Shown here piece after piece: positions 57,200-64,000 of a stretch of DNA of 64,000 nt. The stretch is from an uncultured Pelagibacteraceae bacterium (GTDB taxonomy: Bacteria > Pseudomonadota > Alphaproteobacteria > Pelagibacterales > Pelagibacteraceae). Below the pieces are notes generated by a model. The model saw nothing but the letters and a program-made list of their open reading frames with translations, was not told where the DNA came from and did no database searches. A program made the translations under genes and the position numbers. The stretch covers positions 1 to 64,000 of the forward strand of contig CACGZQ010000003.1 of NCBI GenBank assembly GCA_902577575.1. Direction: 5' to 3'. Position 1 is the stretch's first letter. Each line of letters opens with the position of its first letter.

Positions 57200-58294
57200 A
57201 TGGAAGTGCAAAAAACAGCTTTATACAATTATCATAAAAACTTGGGAGCAAAATTTGTTCCTTTTGCTGGATATGAAATGCCTATTCAATATAAAGATGG
57301 TATTGTTAAAGAACATATTTCTACAAGAACACACGCTGGATTTTTTGATGTCTCACATATGGGGCAATTTTTTTTAGAAGGGGATGAAACATTAATAACT
57401 GCTTTAGAAAAAATTATACCAGCAGATTTAAAAAATTTGAAAATTAATCATTCAAAATATTCTTTTTTACTTAATAATGAAGGTGGAATAATTGATGATT
57501 TAATTATTACAAGAACAGAAAAAGGTTTTTGTATAATCTTAAACGCAGCTTGTAAGGAAAATGATATAAAACAAATTTCTCAATTTTTAAAAAAAAACCA
57601 CAAACATCTTTTAAACAATGATTTATCTTTAATAGCGTTACAAGGACCTAAATCTGTAGAGATTTTAGAAAAATTAATTCCGGGCGTTACTAATTTAAAA
57701 TTTATGACAGGAAACAATTTTGAGTATGAAGATGAAAATCTATATGTAACAAGATCTGGATATACAGGTGAAGATGGTTTTGAAATCTCGATTTCAAACA
57801 AAAAAGTTGAAAAGCTTATCGATTATTTAATTTCAAATGAAGTTAAACCGATAGGTTTAGGAGCTAGAGATACATTAAGATTAGAAGCTGGTCTCTGTTT
57901 ATATGGTCATGACTTAAATGAAAAAATAAATCCAGTAGAGGCTAATTTAAGATGGGCTATAGCAAAAAAAAGGAAAGAAGTTGGCGGCTTTAATGGATGG
58001 GAAAAAATAAAAGATTTATTAGCCAACGGAAGTGAAAAAATTAGAGTTGGTATAAAGCCAGATGGAAAAGTTATAGCCAGAGAAAATACAAAAATCTTTT
58101 CATCAGATAATAATGAAATAGGATTCGTTACTAGCGGTACTTTTGGCCCGAGTGTGAACGCTCCAGTTGCAATGGGATATGTTAAATCAGAATTTTCTGA
58201 AGTAGGTACATCTATTCAGCTTGAAGTAAGAGGAAAAAAATATGGGGGTAAGATTTCTGAACTTCCATTTTATAAAAAAAGTTATGTTAAATAA
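57200..58294 (+). CDS. gcvT: Glycine cleavage system T protein
   Basis: 364 residues from ATG 57200; an in-frame ATG at 57179 lies at the edge of the riboswitch and adds seven residues unlike GcvT. MEVQKTALYNYHKNLGAKFVPFAGYEMPIQY is the standard start. HAGFFDVSHMGQF, SRSGYTGEDGFEI-like RSGYTGEDGFEISI and GLGARDTLRLEAGLCLYGHDL are folate-site motifs. Transfers the methylene group from the H-protein arm to tetrahydrofolate. Confidence 0.95.
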   Translation: MEVQKTALYNYHKNLGAKFVPFAGYEMPIQYKDGIVKEHISTRTHAGFFDVSHMGQFFLEGDETLITALEKIIPADLKNLKINHSKYSFLLNNEGGIIDDLIITRTEKGFCIILNAACKENDIKQISQFLKKNHKHLLNNDLSLIALQGPKSVEILEKLIPGVTNLKFMTGNNFEYEDENLYVTRSGYTGEDGFEISISNKKVEKLIDYLISNEVKPIGLGARDTLRLEAGLCLYGHDLNEKINPVEANLRWAIAKKRKEVGGFNGWEKIKDLLANGSEKIRVGIKPDGKVIARENTKIFSSDNNEIGFVTSGTFGPSVNAPVAMGYVKSEFSEVGTSIQLEVRGKKYGGKISELPFYKKSYVK

Positions 58295-58306
58295 GGGTAA
58301 ATAAAT

Positions 58307-58687
58307 ATGAGTGAAAAAAAATTTTCTAAAAAACATGAATGGGTTTCACTAGATGGAGACGTTGCTACAGTAGGAATAACTAAGCATGCAACAGAAATGC
58401 TCGGTGACATTGTTTTTGTGGAGGTTCCAGATGCAGGTAAAGCTGTAGAAAAAGAAGGTCAAGCAGCTGTTGTAGAGTCAACTAAAGCTGCGAGTGATGT
58501 TTATTCTCCTATTTCTGGAGAAATAACTGAGGGAAATAAAGCCATTGCAGATGATCCCGGGAGCGTAAATACTGACCCTGAAGGTGCCAGCTGGTTTTTT
58601 AAGTTAAAGATAAAAGATAAAGGTGAGTATGAATCCCTAATGTCAAAAGACGAATATGATAAATTTTGTAAGGAGAACCCTAGCTAA
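58307..58687 (+). CDS. gcvH: Glycine cleavage system H protein
   Basis: 126 residues. The lipoyl lysine is K60 in [33 protein letters not shown] at the start and [15 protein letters not shown] near the end are typical. It shuttles the aminomethyl group among P, T and L proteins. Twelve bases after gcvT and abutting gcvP. Confidence 0.96.
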   Translation: MSEKKFSKKHEWVSLDGDVATVGITKHATEMLGDIVFVEVPDAGKAVEKEGQAAVVESTKAASDVYSPISGEITEGNKAIADDPGSVNTDPEGASWFFKLKIKDKGEYESLMSKDEYDKFCKENPS

Positions 58688-61555
58688 ATGATTGACGATA
58701 ATTCAAAAGAATTTATTAAAAGACATATTGGTCCTTCTGAAGAAGATCAGTACAAAATGTTACAATACGTTGGCTATAAATCATTAGAGGATCTAATGAG
58801 CAATACTGTGCCAGAAAAAATCTTATTAAAAGATGATCTTAAAATCGATCAGCCAATGTCAGAGAACGATGCTTTAAAAAAATTAAAATTTATATCCAAA
58901 AAAAATAAAATCTTTAAAAACTTCATTGGAATGGGATACTATAATTCTATTACACCTAATGTAATTCTTAGAAATATTTTAGAAAATCCAGGATGGTATA
59001 CATCTTATACACCTTACCAACCTGAAGTGGCGCAAGGTCGTCTTGAAATGCTTTTAAATTTTCAACAATCAATAATTGACTTAACGGGCATGGATATAGC
59101 TAATGCTTCTTTGTTAGATGAAGCAACAGCAACAGCAGAGGCAGTAGGATTAAGCCAGAGATTAGATAAGACTAATTCAAAAAAAATATTTATTTCAAGC
59201 AATTGTAATCCTCAGACAATTGATCTCATAAAGACTAGAACAAATCCTTTTGGTTTAGAATTGATCATTGGTGACGAAAAAAAAGATCTTTCAAAAATTA
59301 ATGAAGATATAATTTGCGGTGTTTTATCTTATCCGGGAACTTTAGGTGAGATAAACGATCCTAGTGAAAGCATCAGTCAAATTCACAAAAAAAACGGAAA
59401 AGCTATTTTGGTTTGTGACTTATTGGCTTTAGCAAGATTAAAAACCCCAGCTGAACTTGGAGCTGACATTGCTGTCGGTAGTGCTCAAAGATTTGGTATC
59501 CCAATGGGTTACGGCGGGCCTCACGCAGCATTTTTTGCTACAAAAGAGGAATTTAAAAGATCAATGCCAGGAAGAATAATAGGGGTTTCAAAAGATAGAC
59601 ATGGAAAAAAAGCTTACAGGCTTTCATTACAAACTAGGGAGCAACACATTCGAAGAGACAAAGCAACGAGTAATATTTGTACTGCTCAAGCTTTATTGGC
59701 TATCATTTCTGCTGCTTTTGCAATTTATCATGGACCTGAAGGAATACTTAAAATAGCGAATAGAACTTCTAAATTAGCAAAAATCTTTGCTGATAATATT
59801 AAAGCAAGCGGTTATAAAATTCTATCAGATCATTTCTTCGATACCGTTACAATTAAAACCAATGAAAAAACAAATCCTATTTTTGAGGCTGCACTAAAAG
59901 AGAATATAAACCTCAGAAAAATCGATAAAGATCATTTATCTGTTGCGTTTGATGAAGCAAAAAAACTTGATGATGTTAACTTATTGTTAAAAATATTTGG
60001 AATATCTAAAGTAATTAAACAAGACGTGAAGGTTGAACTAGATAATCTTCCAAAAAATCTTTTAAGAACATCAAAATACTTAACTCATCCAGTTTTTAAC
60101 AAATACCATTCTGAAACTGAGATGCTAAGATATTTAAAGAAACTAGAAGATTGTGATATTGCACTAAATAGATCAATGATTGCTTTAGGATCTTGTACAA
60201 TGAAACTAAATGCAACAGCAGAATTAATTCCTATTACCTGGAAAGAGTTTTCACTTCCACATCCTTTTGTTCCTACAAATCAAATGGAGGGTTACAAAAT
60301 ACTTTTTAATGATCTAATAAACGATTTGAAAGAAATTACTGGATATGACGCAGTTTCTTTACAACCTAACTCTGGGGCTCAAGGAGAGTATGCAGGTCTA
60401 ATGACTATAAGAAAATTTCATAAAAATAACAAACAAGAAAATCGTAATGTTTGTCTAATTCCGGACTCAGCTCATGGAACTAATCCAGCAAGTGCCCAAA
60501 TGTGTGGGATGAAAGTGGTTGTAGTCAATTGTGACGACGATGGAAACGTGGACATAGACGATCTTAAAAATAAAGCTGAAAAACACTCAAAAGATTTAGC
60601 TGCTTTAATGGTTACTTACCCCTCTACTCATGGAGTATTTGAAGAAAAAATCATGGATATTTGCGAAGTTATTCATAAGCATGGCGGACAAGTTTATATG
60701 GATGGAGCCAATCTAAACGCACTTGTGGGTGTCGCAAAACCAGGAAAATTTGGACCTGATGTTTGCCATATTAATTTACATAAAACATTCTGCATACCTC
60801 ACGGCGGAGGTGGACCAGGAATGGGCCCAATCGCTTGCGCTAAGCATCTAGCAGATTTTTTACCAACACATGAAATTATTAAAGAGGCAGGTCCTAAGAA
60901 TGGAATGGGAGCTGTATCAGCTGCACCCTGGGGTAGTTCAAGCATACTTCCAATATCCTGGATGTATATAAAGATGATGGGCGCTGAAGGATTGAAAAAA
61001 GCCTCACAAGTCTCAATTTTAAATGCAAATTATATTTCAAAAAAATTATCCAAAGATTACAAAGTTCTTTATACTGGTAAAAATGGAAATGTTGCACATG
61101 AGTGTATAATTGATATCCGACCAATAAAAGCAAGTTCAGGAATCTCTGAGGAGGATTTAGCAAAAAGACTGATTGACTTTGGCTATCATGCTCCAACAAT
61201 GTCATGGCCTGTTGCTGGTACAATTATGATTGAGCCAACTGAAAGTGAAAATTTGGAGGAGATTGATAAATTTTGTAATGCACTTATAAAAATTAAAAAA
61301 GAAATTAATTTAGTGGAGTCATCAAAGTTTGACAAAATAGATAACCCGCTAAAAAATGCACCTCATACTTATGTCGAATTGGCCTCAAGTGAGTGGAAGC
61401 ATGCTTACTCGAGAGAGGAAGCAGCTTTTCCCACTGAGTATGTAAAAAATAATAAATATTGGGCACCTGTTGCTAGAGTAGATAACGTTTTTGGAGATAG
61501 AAATTTAGTATGTTCATGTCCTTCAATGGATGAATATAAAGATGAAGCTGCTTAA
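58688..61555 (+). CDS. gcvP: Glycine dehydrogenase (decarboxylating), P protein
   Basis: 955 residues, the single-chain form in which the two homologous halves are fused. FIKRHIGPSEEDQYKML opens the N-half, and the catalytic PLP lysine K699 lies in INLHKTFCIPHGGGGPGMGP in the C-half. GSCTMKLNATAELIPITW and PDSAHGTNPASAQMCG are conserved. Decarboxylates glycine and loads the H protein. No lpd gene follows. Confidence 0.96.
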   Translation: MIDDNSKEFIKRHIGPSEEDQYKMLQYVGYKSLEDLMSNTVPEKILLKDDLKIDQPMSENDALKKLKFISKKNKIFKNFIGMGYYNSITPNVILRNILENPGWYTSYTPYQPEVAQGRLEMLLNFQQSIIDLTGMDIANASLLDEATATAEAVGLSQRLDKTNSKKIFISSNCNPQTIDLIKTRTNPFGLELIIGDEKKDLSKINEDIICGVLSYPGTLGEINDPSESISQIHKKNGKAILVCDLLALARLKTPAELGADIAVGSAQRFGIPMGYGGPHAAFFATKEEFKRSMPGRIIGVSKDRHGKKAYRLSLQTREQHIRRDKATSNICTAQALLAIISAAFAIYHGPEGILKIANRTSKLAKIFADNIKASGYKILSDHFFDTVTIKTNEKTNPIFEAALKENINLRKIDKDHLSVAFDEAKKLDDVNLLLKIFGISKVIKQDVKVELDNLPKNLLRTSKYLTHPVFNKYHSETEMLRYLKKLEDCDIALNRSMIALGSCTMKLNATAELIPITWKEFSLPHPFVPTNQMEGYKILFNDLINDLKEITGYDAVSLQPNSGAQGEYAGLMTIRKFHKNNKQENRNVCLIPDSAHGTNPASAQMCGMKVVVVNCDDDGNVDIDDLKNKAEKHSKDLAALMVTYPSTHGVFEEKIMDICEVIHKHGGQVYMDGANLNALVGVAKPGKFGPDVCHINLHKTFCIPHGGGGPGMGPIACAKHLADFLPTHEIIKEAGPKNGMGAVSAAPWGSSSILPISWMYIKMMGAEGLKKASQVSILNANYISKKLSKDYKVLYTGKNGNVAHECIIDIRPIKASSGISEEDLAKRLIDFGYHAPTMSWPVAGTIMIEPTESENLEEIDKFCNALIKIKKEINLVESSKFDKIDNPLKNAPHTYVELASSEWKHAYSREEAAFPTEYVKNNKYWAPVARVDNVFGDRNLVCSCPSMDEYKDEAA

Positions 61556-61564
61556 TCTCTTTTA

Positions 61565-62791
61565 ATGAAAATTGCTGTTATCGGCTCAGGTATCTCAGGA
61601 TTATCTTCCGCATATTTTCTCTCAAAAAAATATAAAGTTGACCTATACGAAAAAGAAGATCACTTTGGAGGTCATTCTTTTACCTATGAGATAAAAGAAG
61701 ATGATAGAATTGTTCCAGTAGATCTAGGCTTTATTGTTTTTAATGAGGTTACTTATCCAAATTTAGTAAATTTTTTTAATGAATTAAAAGTTCCTTATGA
61801 AAAAAGTGACATGTCATTTTCTGTATCAATTAAGAATAGTAATGTTGAATATAGCGGAAGTGGTTTAGGAGGTATTTTTGCTAATAAATTAAATCTTCTT
61901 AATTTAAAATTTTTATACATGATTAGAGAGATAATTTCATTTTATAAAACTGCTCCAAAATTACTTGAAAGTGAGATTAAAGAAGAGACTCTAGGAAATT
62001 TTCTTAATAAAAAAAAATTATCAAAATACTTCATCGAGTATCACTTAATTCCCATGGTAGCTGCTATCTGGTCCATGCCATTTAATAAAGCAAAGGAAAT
62101 GCCATTAAAATTTTTTTTAAATTTTTTTACTAATCATGGTTTATTTAAATTTAAAAATAGACCTCAATGGTACACAGTTTCAAATAGAAGTAGAGCTTAT
62201 GTAAAAAAAGTAACGGATAAAATTAGTGGGGAAATTTTTAAAAATTATAAAGTGGATAAGTTAATTAGAAGCGATGACAATATCAGGGTAATTATTGGCA
62301 ATGAATATGTTGACTATGATCAAGTAGTTCTAGCTTCCCATGCAGACCAAAGTTTAAGAATGTTAGAAAAACCGACAGAACAAGAAAAAAATATATTGGA
62401 AAAATTTAATTACGTGAAGAATGAGGCTTACTTACATACTGATAAGAGATTGATGCCTCACAAAAAAAGGGCCTGGTCTAGTTGGAATTCTGTTTCAGAT
62501 GGAGAAAAGACATGCATTACCTATTGGTTAAATAAACTACAAAATTTAAATACATCTAAAGACTATTTTTTAACTTTAAACCCTATTTATAAAATTAACG
62601 AAAATTCTGTTATAAAAAAAGTTGATTTTACACACCCATATTTGAATTCAAAGAATACCGCACTTCAAAAAGATCTAAGATTAATACAAGGAAAAAAAAG
62701 AACTTGGTTTTGTGGAAGTTATTTTGGTTACGGATTTCATGAAGATGGATTAAAATCATCTATAGATTTGATAAATAACTTTAAAATTTGA
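61565..62791 (+). CDS. FAD-dependent amine-oxidase-fold protein
   Basis: 408 residues. IAVIGSGISGLSSAYFLSKKYKVDLYEKEDHFGGHSFTYE (about 3-43) is the FAD motif, with VPVDLGFIVFNEVTYPNL the conserved follow-up. WFCGSYFGYGFHEDGLKSSIDL near the C-terminus completes the FAD site. In many proteobacteria it pairs with DUF1365 and a cyclopropane-synthase gene, as here; a role in fatty-acid modification is inferred. Confidence 0.85.
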   Translation: MKIAVIGSGISGLSSAYFLSKKYKVDLYEKEDHFGGHSFTYEIKEDDRIVPVDLGFIVFNEVTYPNLVNFFNELKVPYEKSDMSFSVSIKNSNVEYSGSGLGGIFANKLNLLNLKFLYMIREIISFYKTAPKLLESEIKEETLGNFLNKKKLSKYFIEYHLIPMVAAIWSMPFNKAKEMPLKFFLNFFTNHGLFKFKNRPQWYTVSNRSRAYVKKVTDKISGEIFKNYKVDKLIRSDDNIRVIIGNEYVDYDQVVLASHADQSLRMLEKPTEQEKNILEKFNYVKNEAYLHTDKRLMPHKKRAWSSWNSVSDGEKTCITYWLNKLQNLNTSKDYFLTLNPIYKINENSVIKKVDFTHPYLNSKNTALQKDLRLIQGKKRTWFCGSYFGYGFHEDGLKSSIDLINNFKI

Positions 62792-63549
62792 TGAATTCCT
62801 GCATTTACAACGGTGAAGTAACTCACACAAGATTTAAACCTGTAAGACATTTTTTAAAATATAAAACTTTTTCATTTTTAATTGATTTAGATGAAATCAA
62901 TCAATTAGACAGTTCAATAAATATTTTCTCTCATAATAAATTTAACATTTTTAGCTTTTACGATAAAGATCATGGTGAACGTGACGGAAGTGATTTAAAA
63001 GAGTGGGTTCTTAAAAACATTAGTAAGTTCAATATAAAAGGTAAAATTAATAAAGTTAAAATACTTTGTTATCCAAGAATTTTTGGCTATGTGTTCAACC
63101 CTTTAAGCATTTTTTACTGCTACGAGGATAATCAATTGAGGGCAATTTTTTACGAAGTAAAGAATACTTTTAATGAGCAACACACATATATTTTTGAAAT
63201 TAAAGATAGTGAAGAAATAGCTCAAAAATGCAGAAAAAAGTTTTACGTTTCACCATTTATGGATATGGAAACTTACTATAATTTTAAATTACTTAACCCC
63301 AGTGATAAACTCTTAGTCTTTATAAAACAAACAGACTCGAAAGGAACAGTTTTAACAGCTACCCAAACAGGAGAAAGAAAAGAATTCAGCCCAAAACAAC
63401 TCATGCTTAACTTTTTTAAGTATCCCCTAATGACAATTAAAATTATTAGTTCGATACATTTTGAAGCATTTCTTTTGTGGAAAAAAGGGGCAATATATAG
63501 AAAAAGAAATATCAAATTAAAAAATAATTTAAGTTACGAGGAATATTAA
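62788..63549 (+). CDS. DUF1365 protein
   Basis: 253 residues. CIYNGEVTHTRFKPVRHFLKYKTFSFLIDLDE opens the typical DUF1365 domain; LCYPRIFGYVFNPLSIFYCY and NTFNEQHTYIF are its core motifs. Function not established. It overlaps the flavoprotein by four bases and the next gene by one. Confidence 0.88.
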   Translation: MMNSCIYNGEVTHTRFKPVRHFLKYKTFSFLIDLDEINQLDSSINIFSHNKFNIFSFYDKDHGERDGSDLKEWVLKNISKFNIKGKINKVKILCYPRIFGYVFNPLSIFYCYEDNQLRAIFYEVKNTFNEQHTYIFEIKDSEEIAQKCRKKFYVSPFMDMETYYNFKLLNPSDKLLVFIKQTDSKGTVLTATQTGERKEFSPKQLMLNFFKYPLMTIKIISSIHFEAFLLWKKGAIYRKRNIKLKNNLSYEEY

Positions 63550-64000
63550 TGAGTTTAATAAAAATTTCAGAAAGATTCGTACTAAATAAATTGAAAAAAA
63601 TCTCACAAGGAAATCTAAAGCTCATAAATTATGATGGAAAAGTTTTTCATTTTGGTGACTTAGAGAGTAAATTATCATCAGATATCAAAATTAATAAACC
63701 TAATTTTTACCTAAATGTCATTATGGGTGGAAGCTCAGCTTTAGGTGAAGCTCACATGAAAAAAGATTTTTATTCCTCAAATTTAACAAATTTAATTGAA
63801 CTTACAGCGAGAAATATTAATACAATCTATTCTTTTTCAGGAAGTTTAAAATTACAAAAAATCAAAAATTTTCTAAAAAAAATATTTGCATCAAATACAA
63901 AATCTAAAAGTAAAAAATATATTTCAAAACATTATGATTTAGGGAATGAATTTTTTTCGTCGTGGCTTGATAAATCTCTTACTTATTCAAGCGCAGTCTA
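63549..64000 (+). CDS. cfa: Cyclopropane-fatty-acid synthase family methyltransferase (partial)
   Basis: The start ATG overlaps the DUF1365 stop (TAATG). 150 codons are visible before the window ends. The N-terminal domain has IMGGSSALGEAHMKKDFYSS, and SKKYISKHYDLGNEFFSSWLDKSLTYSSA begins the catalytic SAM domain. Members add methylene or methyl groups to lipid double bonds. The SAM motif lies beyond the end. Confidence 0.88.
   Translation, partial: MSLIKISERFVLNKLKKISQGNLKLINYDGKVFHFGDLESKLSSDIKINKPNFYLNVIMGGSSALGEAHMKKDFYSSNLTNLIELTARNINTIYSFSGSLKLQKIKNFLKKIFASNTKSKSKKYISKHYDLGNEFFSSWLDKSLTYSSAV

Overview
The window looks like a chromosome segment of a SAR11-type marine alphaproteobacterium (Candidatus Pelagibacter or a close relative). 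The sequence is very AT-rich, genes abut or overlap by 1-4 bases, and there are almost no intergenic gaps. Supporting details are a circularly permuted two-piece tmRNA, a tandem SAM-II/SAM-V riboswitch before metY, and a tandem glycine riboswitch before gcvT. This is inferred from sequence style and gene content only.

Layout. 1-3300 is an accessory edge: the tail of a nucleotide-sugar enzyme, a methyltransferase-like gene, and a small cassette (a DUF3427-like/NucS-like nuclease plus an exported protein) bounded by a 31-base imperfect copy of the 3' end of ssrA. 3300-9914 holds ssrA, thyX, mrp and hflK-hflC-yjeT-degP-miaA. 9950-14937 is branched-chain amino acid synthesis (ilvB, ilvH, ilvC, leuA). 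14947-20939 is cell shape and peptidoglycan elongation (mreBCD, PBP2, rodA, bactofilin). 20985-25148 has a DadA-like oxidase, a permease, a hydroxyacid dehydrogenase and two tandem lipoproteins. 25198-26785 is metY with a complex leader. 26788-33440 mixes an ATP-grasp enzyme, cysE, two msrB genes, ccdA, ribokinase, glutaredoxin and a LysE exporter. 33519-43336 is a transport block (branched-chain-type ABC system, AzlCD, TctABC) with a CsiD/GlaH-like glutarate hydroxylase inside it. 43473-48997 is an outer-membrane protein and small membrane and redox genes. 49001-53178 is aconitase and a PrpD-family gene. 53179-56998 is a renalase-like flavoprotein, TerC, MATE and EamA transporters. 57031-61555 is the glycine cleavage system. 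61565-64000 is a flavoprotein/DUF1365/cyclopropane-synthase operon cut by the window end.

The most interesting signals are regulatory. The metY leader (26483-26785) combines a consensus promoter, a SAM-II aptamer with a visible terminator and antiterminator, a SAM-V-like pseudoknot, and two tiny ORFs coupled by ATGA overlaps into metY. Three near-repeat segments there can form mutually exclusive hairpins over the start signals. A second tiny ORF (18 codons), apparently leaderless, abuts glaH. Several other genes have a -10 box 5-6 bases before the start codon, which suggests leaderless transcription. The duplicated ssrA 3' end with its nuclease cassette is the best candidate for a recently mobile element.
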